Positions 16,985-25,011 of a DNA stretch of 64,000 nucleotides are shown here, piece after piece. The translations under genes and the position numbers were made by a program. The notes under the pieces are model-generated. The model was not told where the DNA came from. It saw only the letters and a list, made by a program, of their open reading frames with translations, and searched no databases. This DNA comes from Nocardia ignorata NBRC 108230 (GTDB taxonomy: Bacteria > Actinomycetota > Actinomycetes > Mycobacteriales > Mycobacteriaceae), in contig NZ_BDBI01000025.1 in NCBI RefSeq assembly GCF_001612905.1, positions 186,001 to 250,000 on the forward strand, in the 5' to 3' direction. Within the stretch, counting starts at the first letter, position 1; the number at the start of each line of letters is the position of its first letter.

Positions 16985-17758
16985 TCAATTGACTCCGCGA
17001 TAGTCCGGCTTGCGCTTGGCGACGAAGGCGTCGACGCCTTCGCGCCCGGTGCTGCTGTTCGCGGCGGCGGCGATGCTGTCGCGTTCCGCGTCGAGCTGCT
17101 GGTCCAATGTTGCCGTCGGCGACTGGGCCAGCAGCTTTTTCATGGCCGTGTAGGCGGCGCGGGGGCCGGTGGTGAAGCCGGTGGCCACGCGCAGGGCCTC
17201 GGTGCGGATCTCCTCGTCGGGGACGATCCGGCTGAGCAGTCCGAGTCGTTCGGCCTGCTCGGCGCCGATCACGGCGTCGGTCAACAGGATCTCGCGGGCC
17301 CGGGCGGCGCCGACGATGCGCGGCAGCGACCACGACATCCCGCCGTCTGGGGTGAAGCCGATGCCGGGGTAGGCGGGACGCATCTGCGTCGACGGGCCGC
17401 CGATGGCGATGTCGGCCGCGCACACCAGGCTCATGCCCGCACCGGCCGCCCAGCCGTGCACCGCCGCGACGACCGGGACGGGTGCGGCGGTCAGCGCGCG
17501 CACGAAATCGTGCAGCTGGGTGGCCAGCTCGTGCAGGAAGGCGCCCCGGTCGTCGGCACCGGCGAAGTGGCGGACATTGCCGCCCGCGCAGAAGTTGGCA
17601 CCCGCACCGGTGATCAGGATCGCGCCCACCTCGTCGCCGAGCGAACGCAGGGCGGCGGTGCCCGCGTTGATCAGGTCGAAATCGAGGGAGGTGCCCGCGG
17701 CCGCGGTGGCGATGGTCAGGTGCAGTACGCCGTCGACGACGACCGGTTCGCTACTCAT
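16985..17758 (-). CDS. Enoyl-CoA hydratase/isomerase-family protein
   Basis: A 257-residue crotonase-fold enzyme acting on an acyl-CoA. The oxyanion-hole segments are ITGAGANFCAGGNVRHF (near residues 49-65) and GWAAGAGMSLVCAADI (near 100-115). The usual first catalytic glutamate is absent. The stretch GIGFTPDGGMSWSLPR instead has an aspartate, as in PaaG-type ring-epoxide isomerases and some double-bond isomerases. An isomerase is thus as likely as a hydratase. It is convergent with the secreted-peptide gene, with one base between the ends. ATG 17758 starts the conserved sequence. Confidence 0.88.
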   Translation of the reverse strand: MSSEPVVVDGVLHLTIATAAAGTSLDFDLINAGTAALRSLGDEVGAILITGAGANFCAGGNVRHFAGADDRGAFLHELATQLHDFVRALTAAPVPVVAAVHGWAAGAGMSLVCAADIAIGGPSTQMRPAYPGIGFTPDGGMSWSLPRIVGAARAREILLTDAVIGAEQAERLGLLSRIVPDEEIRTEALRVATGFTTGPRAAYTAMKKLLAQSPTATLDQQLDAERDSIAAAANSSTGREGVDAFVAKRKPDYRGVN

Positions 17759-17768
17759 GCCCGTCACA

Positions 17769-18242
17769 TTAGCGAGGGGCGCGCCGCCACTGTTGTTCGG
17801 GCAGCAGCGTGAACGGGTCGGTGCGGCGCAAACCCGTATCGGCGAAACCGTGCCTGCGGTAGAAGGCGTGCGCGCGCGGATAGTCGCCGAGCACCCACAG
17901 CGTGCAGGGCGCATCGGGAACGGTGGCCGCGAGCAGGTCGTCGGCGACGCCGGTGCCGTGCCAGGCGGCGCGCACGTACAGTGCTTCCAGCTCGCTGCCG
18001 GTCGGCTGTCGTGACGCGGCGGCGAAGCCGATCAGGTCGTCGCCGTGACAGGCGACGAGCAGCCGATAGCGGTCGTCGGTGCGGCGGCGTTCCCAGGTGA
18101 TCGCCGAACTGTCGAGATCGAACGCGGCGAGCAGGCGGGCGGGGACCAGCGAGTCGTAGGCCTCCCGCCAGCTGGCGATGTGGCAGGCCGCGAGCGCGGT
18201 GATGTGCGTGGCGCCCGCCGGGACGATCCGCCACTCAACCAC
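17769..18242 (-). CDS. GNAT-family N-acetyltransferase
   Basis: A 157-residue GCN5-type acetyltransferase. The acetyl-CoA pyrophosphate loop is seen in LYVRAAWHGTGVADDLLAA near residues 89-107, followed by LWVLGDYPRAHAFYRRHGF, a typical motif B ending. The start is GTG 18242. The stop is 10 bases upstream of the crotonase-fold gene start, so both are probably in one transcript. Substrate unknown. Confidence 0.86.
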   Translation of the reverse strand: MVEWRIVPAGATHITALAACHIASWREAYDSLVPARLLAAFDLDSSAITWERRRTDDRYRLLVACHGDDLIGFAAASRQPTGSELEALYVRAAWHGTGVADDLLAATVPDAPCTLWVLGDYPRAHAFYRRHGFADTGLRRTDPFTLLPEQQWRRAPR

Positions 18243-18261
18243 GAATCACCCGTTCGACGAC

Positions 18262-18294
18262 AAAACCCCGGACAACCCATGAAGGGTGCCGGGG
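18262..18294 (-). terminator. Terminator of rpmB
   Basis: Read on the minus strand, CCCCGG (18294-18289) pairs with CCGGGG (18271-18266) around an inner CACCC/GGGTTG pairing. It is followed by TTTTGTCGTC. It lies 30 bases after the rpmB stop. Confidence 0.75.
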
Positions 18295-18323
18295 CACTGT
18301 CGGCAGAATGTACGGGCCGGAAA

Positions 18324-18515
18324 TCAGCCGCGGACGACCTTGCCCGCCTTCAGGCAGGAGGTGCACACGTTCATCCGGCGGGTGTTGCCAGGGGCAACCT
18401 GCGCACGCACGGTCTGGATGTTCGGGTTCCAGCGACGGTTGGTGCGCCGGTGCGAGTGCGAGACCGACTTCCCGAAACCGGGGCCCTTGGCGCAGACGTC
18501 GCAAACGGCAGCCAT
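18324..18515 (-). CDS. rpmB: 50S ribosomal protein L28, zinc-binding form
   Basis: A 63-residue large-subunit ribosomal protein. Cysteines at 5 and 8 (CDVC) and 51 and 54 (CTSC) form a zinc site, so this is the C+ version. Actinobacteria often hold a second cysteine-free paralogue under zinc control, not in this window. AAGGAGCTCGCGAC precedes ATG 18515. Monocistronic. Confidence 0.96.
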   Translation of the reverse strand: MAAVCDVCAKGPGFGKSVSHSHRRTNRRWNPNIQTVRAQVAPGNTRRMNVCTSCLKAGKVVRG

Positions 18516-18801
18516 GTCGCGAGCTCCTTCATGTCATAAGCGGTCAGCGCGCACGTGTGCCGCTGAACCGGAAACTGATGTCGTCAAATGCCTTGCCGAC
18601 TTGCATCGGCCAGCGCAGACCTGTCGAGGCCGCACGAGGCAACCCTGCAAGCGTAGCGGGCCCGGGCGGGAACTTCCAAACCGGGTGTCCTGCTCGACGG
18701 CGCGGACACGGGGTGCGTCCGTGGTCAGGGTACTGCTGTCGGTCGCTGGCGCTAACCTGGCTGCGATGCTCGGCGGGCGAGCACGGCCGACGGGGAACGA
18801 G

Positions 18802-20922
18802 GTGACGGTGACGCAGGTGCCCGAGGCGCTCGACGGCGCCGCGCTGCTGTCGTGGGCCGAGTCCTGCTGCGCGGGCCTCGAGTCCCGCCGATCCGAGATC
18901 GACGCCCTCAACGTCTTCCCCATCGCCGATTCCGACACCGGAACCAACCTCCTGGCCACGATGCGGGCCGCCCTCGCTGCCGCCGAGACCGACGGCGGTG
19001 TGCAGAAGTGGTCGCACGTGCGGCCCGAGCTGGGGCAGACGCGTTATGCGACCGACTCGTGCGGCGGCGCGCTGGGCGATGGTCGAGCAGGGGAGGTGGC
19101 GAAGGCGCTGGCCCGTGGCGCCACGGCCGGGGCGCGGGGCAATTCCGGGATCATTCTTTCGCAGGTATTGCGGGGAATCGCCGAGGCGGTGGTGTCCGGG
19201 CCGTTGACCGGGGAACGGCTGCGGGTGGCGTTGCGGCGGGCGGCGGTGCTGGTGCGGCTGGGGTTGAGTGCGCCGGTGGAGGGCACGATTCTGACGGTGC
19301 TCGATCGCGCCGCGGTAGCTGCTGCCGAGTCCGGCGATTCCTCGCTCGAGGGTGTGGCGAAGGCAGCGGCCGATGGTGCCGCCCGCGCGCTGAACGAGAC
19401 GCCCGCCCAACTCGGTGTGCTGCGGGCTGCGGGCGTGGTCGACGCCGGTGCGCGCGGTCTGCTGGTTCTGCTGGACTGCCTCGTCGCCGAGGTGTGCGGT
19501 GTGGTTCCCGAACGCCATACCTACGCCCGTGAGCGAGGTGGCGGCGCGACGCCGGCAACGGGTGCGGAGCGTCGGCACAGGCAGTCGATCAGCGCTTCCG
19601 AGCCCGGTCGTGGTGGGGGGCAGCTGCCCAGGTCGGTCGGCGCGCATGCGGGTGGGGCCGATGCCCGGCGCGATCGCGGTGCGTCGCTCGGTGGTCGTGG
19701 GTTCGGCGCACACGCCGGGACGTGCGGTGACCACGACGAGGCGCCGGGGCGCTGGAATGGCGAGGCGCCGGGGCACTGGGATGACGAGGCGGCGGGGCGC
19801 CGGGATGGGGAAGTGCCGGGACGCCGGGATGACGAGGCGCGCGGGGTTGAGGGCGGGCCGGGCGGCGACCTGGACGAATCGTTCCGTGGCCGTGACGGGG
19901 TGCGCGGAGAACGCGACGGTCTACGCGGGGACGAGGACCGGGGGCGCGGCGCCGACCCGCATTTCGAGGTCATGTATGTGATCTCCGGCACTGACGACGC
20001 CGGCGCGGGGATACTGCGGGAGCGGTTGGCGGTGCTCGGCGATTCCGTCGTCGTGGTCGGCGACGGGGATACCACCTGGTCGGCGCATGTGCACTGCCGT
20101 GACGCGGGCGCGGCCATCGAGGCGGGGCTCGCGGTCGGGACGTTGAGCGCCATCCGGGTCGAAAGCTTCGCCGTCACAGCGCACAACGGCGTCGGCGACC
20201 ACCCGGAGTCGGCTCCGGTCGATGCGAACTCGGTGGGGCGAACCACCCTTTCCACCGATGGGCTCGCTGACCGAGGGATCGTCGCCGTCGTGGCCGGTGC
20301 TGAAGCGGCGCAGCTTTTCGAGGACGCGAGCGCGGTGGTGTTGCGCGAGGACGAGGCCTTCGACGCCGACATCCTCCTGCGGACGATCCGGGCGATGCCG
20401 CACCGCGAGGTGCTGGTGCTGCCCAATGGTGCTTTGCCCGCGCAGGAACTGGTCGCCGTCGGTGTGGCCGCGCGTGACGGTTCGCGCGACGTGCTGTTGT
20501 TGCCGAGCGCGTCGATGGTGCAGGGGCTCGCCGCGCTCGCGGTGCACGATCGGGGGCGGATCGCCGTCGACGACGCCTTCGCCATGTCCGAGGCAGCGGC
20601 GACCACCCGCTGGGGTGCGCTGCGGGCGGCCCGGGTGCGTGCGCTGACGATGGTCGGAACCTGCTCTCCCGGTGACGGTTTGGGCCTGGTCGGCGAGGAT
20701 GTGGTGGTGATCGACCCGGACGTGGTCGGCGCGGGACGCATCCTGCTCGACCGGATGCTCGGTCTCGGCGGGGAATTGGTGACCTTGCTGATGGGCGCGG
20801 GCGCCGGGCACGAACTCGGGCAGATTCTCGCCGATCATGTGCGCGCCGGATTCCCCGGTGTGGACGTGGTGGTGTATTCCGGTGGGCAGCAAGCGGATCT
20901 GGTGCAGATTGGGGTCGAGTAG
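18802..20922 (+). CDS. DAK/YloV-type kinase-phosphatase domain protein with a repeat linker
   Basis: A protein of about 706 residues. The N-terminal DhaL-type (DAK2) domain has IDALNVFPIADSDTGTNLL near residues 34-52 with nucleotide-binding aspartates, and GARGNSGIILSQVLRG. The C-terminal domain (from about residue 390) has the arrangement of the YloV/FakA-like kinase family, whose known members phosphorylate fatty acids bound by FakB/DegV partners. No degV gene is nearby. Between the domains lies a hydrophilic linker of about 145 residues with an 8-residue tandem repeat. Several starts are possible: GTG 18802 is used because GGGGAACGAG precedes it, while ATG 18766 would add 12 residues. recG starts three bases downstream. 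Confidence 0.85.
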   Translation: MTVTQVPEALDGAALLSWAESCCAGLESRRSEIDALNVFPIADSDTGTNLLATMRAALAAAETDGGVQKWSHVRPELGQTRYATDSCGGALGDGRAGEVAKALARGATAGARGNSGIILSQVLRGIAEAVVSGPLTGERLRVALRRAAVLVRLGLSAPVEGTILTVLDRAAVAAAESGDSSLEGVAKAAADGAARALNETPAQLGVLRAAGVVDAGARGLLVLLDCLVAEVCGVVPERHTYARERGGGATPATGAERRHRQSISASEPGRGGGQLPRSVGAHAGGADARRDRGASLGGRGFGAHAGTCGDHDEAPGRWNGEAPGHWDDEAAGRRDGEVPGRRDDEARGVEGGPGGDLDESFRGRDGVRGERDGLRGDEDRGRGADPHFEVMYVISGTDDAGAGILRERLAVLGDSVVVVGDGDTTWSAHVHCRDAGAAIEAGLAVGTLSAIRVESFAVTAHNGVGDHPESAPVDANSVGRTTLSTDGLADRGIVAVVAGAEAAQLFEDASAVVLREDEAFDADILLRTIRAMPHREVLVLPNGALPAQELVAVGVAARDGSRDVLLLPSASMVQGLAALAVHDRGRIAVDDAFAMSEAAATTRWGALRAARVRALTMVGTCSPGDGLGLVGEDVVVIDPDVVGAGRILLDRMLGLGGELVTLLMGAGAGHELGQILADHVRAGFPGVDVVVYSGGQQADLVQIGVE
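19735..19854 (+). repeat. 24-bp tandem repeat inside the DAK-type gene
   Basis: Five successive 24-base units starting at 19735, 19759, 19783, 19807 and 19831 (the last degenerate) encode DEAPGRWN, GEAPGHWD, DEAAGRRD, GEVPGRRD and DEARGVEG. The unit is a multiple of three, so copy changes keep the frame. Confidence 0.85.
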
Positions 20923-20925
20923 ACG

Positions 20926-23187
20926 ATGACAACACTGAGCGACCGGCTCGATCACGTACTCGGCGTGAAGGCCGCCGACCGCCTGGCCGAAGCCTTCGAC
21001 ATGACCACCGTCGAAGACCTGCTGCGCCACTACCCGGCGCGCTACGCCACCCAGGGCCAGCCGCTGACGGAGGAGGAACCGGAAGAGGGCGCCCACATCA
21101 CCGTCATCGGCCGGATCACGAAAACCGAACTGCGCCCGATGAAGAACCGCCGCGGCTCGCTGCTGAAGGTGCAGCTCGACACCGGCGCCACCCGGCCGAT
21201 CGAGGCCACCTTCTTCAACGGTGACAAGGTCCGTTACCTGGTGAAAGACGGTGTGCGGGCGATGATGTCGGGCACCGTGCACTGGTGGCGTCCCGACCGC
21301 TGGAACCTCTCGCACCCCGACTACCTGATCCTGCCCGACAAGGCCGAGGCGGGCGTGGAGCAGCTCACGTCGGTGCGCGGCAGCGGTGCGTTGCGCGGGC
21401 TGGCCCAGAGCGCCAAAGGTGCTGGGGGAGTGGACGCTTCGTTCTTCGAGCGCGAGTTCGTCCCGGTGTATCCGGCGACGGCGAAGGTGCAGAGCTGGGA
21501 CCTGCTGGCCTGTATCCGGCAGGTCCTCGACCAGCTCGACCCGATCGACGACCCGCTCCCGGCGGAGCTGCGCGAGGAGCGCAACCTGCTCGAGGTGTCG
21601 GACGCGCTTCGCCTGATCCACCTGCCCGAACACAAGCTCGATATCGAGCGGGCAAGGGACCGTTTACGTTTCGACGAAGCACTCGCCCTGCAGTTGGTGC
21701 TGGCCGAACGTCGTCACGAGGTGGAGGGCCGCACCGCGCCCGCCTGCCCGCCACGCACCGACGGCATCGCCGCCGACTTCGATGAACGACTGCCCTTCGA
21801 ACTCACCGAAGGCCAGCGGCAGGTGATCGACGAGATCTCCGACGACATGTCGCGCACCCGCCCCATGCATCGCCTGCTACAGGGCGAGGTGGGTTCGGGC
21901 AAGACGATCGTCGCCCTGCACGCCATGCTCCAAGCGGTGGACGCCGGTCGCCAGTGCGCCCTGCTCGCCCCGACGGAAGTTCTTGCCGCACAGCACTACC
22001 GGTCGCTGCGAGCGATGCTCGGCGATCTCGGCACCGCGGGCGAACTCGGCGCGGCCGAGAACTCGACCAAGGTGGTGTTGCTCACCGGCTCCATGTCGGC
22101 GGCGGCGAAGAAGTCCGCGCTGCTCGACGCGGTGACCGGCGAGGCGGGCATCGTCATCGGCACCCATGCCCTCATCCAAGACGCGGTCGAGTTCTTCGAC
22201 CTCGGTCTCGTGGTGGTCGACGAACAGCACCGTTTCGGCGTGGAGCAGCGAGACGCGCTGCGCGCCAAGGCTAAAGGCGGCGTGAGTCCGCATTTGCTCG
22301 TCATGACCGCCACCCCCATTCCGCGCACGATCGCGATGACGACCCTCGGTGATCTGGAAACCTCCACGCTCACCCAGTTGCCCAAGGGCCGTTCCCCGAT
22401 CACCTCGAAAGTCGTTGCGCGCAAACTGCATCCCGCCTGGGTCGAGCGGGCATGGGAGCGCATCGTGGAAGAGGTCGGCCAGGGCAGGCAGGCCTATGTG
22501 GTGTGCTCGCGCATCGGCGAGGATCCGGACGCGCCACCGGCCAAGGGTAAGAAGGCCGAAGAGAAGGAGGGCCCCACGACCCAGGCCGCGGTCGACATGT
22601 TCGAGACGCTGAGTACCGGGCCGCTCGCGGGTGTGCGCGTGGGACTGCTGCACGGGCGGTTGCCGTCCGATGAGAAAGACCACGTGATGCGCCAGTTCAA
22701 CGACGGCGCGATCGACGTGCTGGTGTGCACCACCGTGGTCGAGGTCGGTGTCGACGTGCCGAACGCCACCGTGATGGTGATCGTCGACGCCGACCGGTTC
22801 GGCGTGAGCCAGCTGCACCAGCTGCGCGGGCGCATCGGCCGCGGCAAACACCCCGGCCTGTGCCTGCTTGTCACCGATGCCGCACCCGGCGGCACCGCGA
22901 TGGCCCGGTTGGAAGCGGTCGCCGCCACCACCGACGGTTTCGAACTGTCGGTACTGGACCTGCGTCAGCGCCGCGAGGGCGACGTGCTCGGCTCGGCCCA
23001 GTCCGGCACCGCGCGCTCGCTGCGCCTGCTCTCCCTGCTCGACGACCTCGAGGTCATCACCGCCGCCCAGGATCTGGCCCGCCGGATCGTCGCCGAGGAC
23101 CCGGGCTTGGAGAAGCACCCGGGCCTGGCGGGCATGATGAACGCCGCTGTCGACGGCGAACGACTCGAGTACCTCGCCAAGTCTTAG
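20926..23187 (+). CDS. recG: ATP-dependent DNA helicase RecG
   Basis: A 753-residue superfamily 2 helicase that reverses stalled replication forks and moves branch points. The N-terminal wedge (OB) domain covers about residues 60-150. Walker A is GEVGSGKT near residue 320, Walker B is DEQHRFGVEQR near residue 432, and motif III is VMTATPIPRT. QLRGRIGRGKHPGLC is motif VI. ATG 20926 follows the DAK-type gene stop by three bases. This pair is conserved in actinobacteria and other phyla. An insert of about 15 lysine- and glutamate-rich residues (KGKKAEEKEG, near residue 545) is a flexible loop. Confidence 0.97.
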   Translation: MTTLSDRLDHVLGVKAADRLAEAFDMTTVEDLLRHYPARYATQGQPLTEEEPEEGAHITVIGRITKTELRPMKNRRGSLLKVQLDTGATRPIEATFFNGDKVRYLVKDGVRAMMSGTVHWWRPDRWNLSHPDYLILPDKAEAGVEQLTSVRGSGALRGLAQSAKGAGGVDASFFEREFVPVYPATAKVQSWDLLACIRQVLDQLDPIDDPLPAELREERNLLEVSDALRLIHLPEHKLDIERARDRLRFDEALALQLVLAERRHEVEGRTAPACPPRTDGIAADFDERLPFELTEGQRQVIDEISDDMSRTRPMHRLLQGEVGSGKTIVALHAMLQAVDAGRQCALLAPTEVLAAQHYRSLRAMLGDLGTAGELGAAENSTKVVLLTGSMSAAAKKSALLDAVTGEAGIVIGTHALIQDAVEFFDLGLVVVDEQHRFGVEQRDALRAKAKGGVSPHLLVMTATPIPRTIAMTTLGDLETSTLTQLPKGRSPITSKVVARKLHPAWVERAWERIVEEVGQGRQAYVVCSRIGEDPDAPPAKGKKAEEKEGPTTQAAVDMFETLSTGPLAGVRVGLLHGRLPSDEKDHVMRQFNDGAIDVLVCTTVVEVGVDVPNATVMVIVDADRFGVSQLHQLRGRIGRGKHPGLCLLVTDAAPGGTAMARLEAVAATTDGFELSVLDLRQRREGDVLGSAQSGTARSLRLLSLLDDLEVITAAQDLARRIVAEDPGLEKHPGLAGMMNAAVDGERLEYLAKS

Positions 23188-23314
23188 GAGTTTCGAGAGG
23201 ACCACGCGGTTTGCCCGGCGCCCCCCGCACAGGCGTTCGGCGCGGGCGATGTCGCGAAACCGTCCGCACGCCTACCAGCCGCCGAGGCTCGGCGCAGGGC
23301 AGAACCGGCAGGGT

Positions 23315-24739
23315 TCACCGCGGCAGACGCGGATACGGCAGGTCGGTCGCCGTGTGCTCGGCGACCGCCAGCGGCCGGCCGATCTGCGGGAACGCCCGCT
23401 GTGGACAGGCCGGCCGCTCGCACACCTTGCACCCGGCCCCGATCGGCACGGCGATATTCGGGTCGTCCACCTGCATCCCCTGCGAGTACACCAGCCGGTC
23501 GGCGTACTCGATATCGCACCCGAGCGCGACGACGAAGTTCTTCGCCGCGGTGCCGTATCCCTGTGCCGTGGTGGGTGTGGTGCGTGCGATCCACAGATAG
23601 CGGCGCCCGTCGGGCATCTCCGCGACCTGAGTGAGGATGCGCCCCGGGTGGGCGAAGGCCTCGTGGGTGACCCACAGCGGGCAGTTGCCGCCGACGCGGG
23701 AGAAGTGAAAAGCCGTGGCGGACTGCCGTTTCGAGATGTTGCCCGCACGGTCGGTGCGTACCAGGAAGAACGGCACCCCGCGCTGACCTTGCCGTTGCAG
23801 CGTCGCCAGCCGGTGGCACACCGTTTCGAACCCGACTTCGAACCGCAACCCGAGCAGGTCGACGTCGTAGCGCAGTTCCTCGGCCGACCGCAGGAACCGC
23901 CCGTAGGGCAGGATCAGCGCCCCGGCGAAGTAGTTGGCCAGCCCTACCCGCGCCAGCGTGCGCGACTCCCCGACCAGGGCCCGGGATTCGGCGAGCACAT
24001 TGTCGATCTCGCGGCCGTAGAGCAGCAGGCCGAGAGTGGACGCGATCTGGAACGCGCGCTGCCCGGGTCGCAGCCGCCGGGCCAGGGTGAGCGTGCGGGT
24101 GTCGGGGTCGTAGTGGCGTTTGGGGATGGACGGGTCGGCGCCGTCGCCCCGCACGAGCACGGTGACGCCCGCGCGTTCCTCGGCGATCCGCGCCAGCTGC
24201 CGGTCCAGCGAACCGATGCTCAGTCCCGATTCCTCGAACAGCTGCTCGGCGGCGTGATCGAGGGTGGCGATGTGATTGCGGTTGTCGTAGAAGAAATCCC
24301 GGACGTCCTCGTAGGGCAGCGGTGTGCCCGGTGCGCCGGTCGGGGTGTCGACGCGGGAGGAGAGCAGATCGAGCTGATCGGTGGCCGCGCGCAGCCGCCG
24401 GTGCATGGCGATGACGATCCGCGCCACCTCCGGCAACCGGGTGGCCAGCTCCTCCACCTCGGTGATCGGTGCGGTGTCGCCGCCACCCGCCGCCTCGACC
24501 AGCACCTCGTGCAGGTCCGAGACCAGCCGCGCGTCGGAATCGGCGGCGAAGAACTGCACGTCCAGGTCGAAGGTGGAATTCAGTTTCAGCAGAACGGGAA
24601 TGGTGAGCGGACGCTGATCGCGCTCGAGCTGGTTGAGGTAACTCGGCGAGAGATCGAGCGATTTGGCCAGCGCGGCCTGGGTCATCCGTCGTTCTTCGCG
24701 TAGCCGTCGAAGTCTGGCCCCCGCGTACATCTTCCGCAC
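23315..24739 (-). CDS. RamB/PrpR-type regulator (XRE HTH + ImmA/IrrE + cysteine-rich tail)
   Basis: A 474-residue transcription factor. Residues about 10-65 are an XRE helix-turn-helix (MTQAALAKSLDLSPSYLNQL). The middle carries the DUF955/ImmA-like region in degenerate form, with no HExxH seen. The C-terminal DUF2083 domain ends in a cysteine cluster (LGCDIEY, then CKVCERPACPQRAFP), the region that in mycobacterial PrpR is reported to hold an iron-sulfur cluster. Known relatives control acetate, glyoxylate and propionate genes and sense acyl-CoA. It is divergent from pyc, with 272 bases between. Whether it is RamB, PrpR or a third paralogue is unclear. GTG 24739 or ATG 24730 may be the start. 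Confidence 0.85.
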   Translation of the reverse strand: MRKMYAGARLRRLREERRMTQAALAKSLDLSPSYLNQLERDQRPLTIPVLLKLNSTFDLDVQFFAADSDARLVSDLHEVLVEAAGGGDTAPITEVEELATRLPEVARIVIAMHRRLRAATDQLDLLSSRVDTPTGAPGTPLPYEDVRDFFYDNRNHIATLDHAAEQLFEESGLSIGSLDRQLARIAEERAGVTVLVRGDGADPSIPKRHYDPDTRTLTLARRLRPGQRAFQIASTLGLLLYGREIDNVLAESRALVGESRTLARVGLANYFAGALILPYGRFLRSAEELRYDVDLLGLRFEVGFETVCHRLATLQRQGQRGVPFFLVRTDRAGNISKRQSATAFHFSRVGGNCPLWVTHEAFAHPGRILTQVAEMPDGRRYLWIARTTPTTAQGYGTAAKNFVVALGCDIEYADRLVYSQGMQVDDPNIAVPIGAGCKVCERPACPQRAFPQIGRPLAVAEHTATDLPYPRLPR

Positions 24740-25011
24740 GCCAGGATCCTAGCGCCGCCGGTTCGCAATGTTCGCTGAAAGTGTGGAATGCCCTAGGAGA
24801 AGTGCAGTCCCGCAAGGGATTCTGCCGTGGATTACTCGTGCGTAACATGCGAAGCGATCATCGGCGCCGATCGCACCGAAGCCGGCGCGCGGTGGTGAGA
24901 TGTGACGGCCGCGTAACCGCCGGTTCGCAGGTGGGCGGGGGCGGCGGTGAAGAATGCTGCGAACCCACCTTGCGTGCCGGACGGGTCGATGCGGCCGGGT
25001 ACCGTGGTCCA

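Noticed and set aside
19921..21633. A 570-codon minus-strand frame spanning the DAK-type gene and recG
   Set aside because: It crosses the boundary of two well-supported plus-strand genes and shows only mirror composition.
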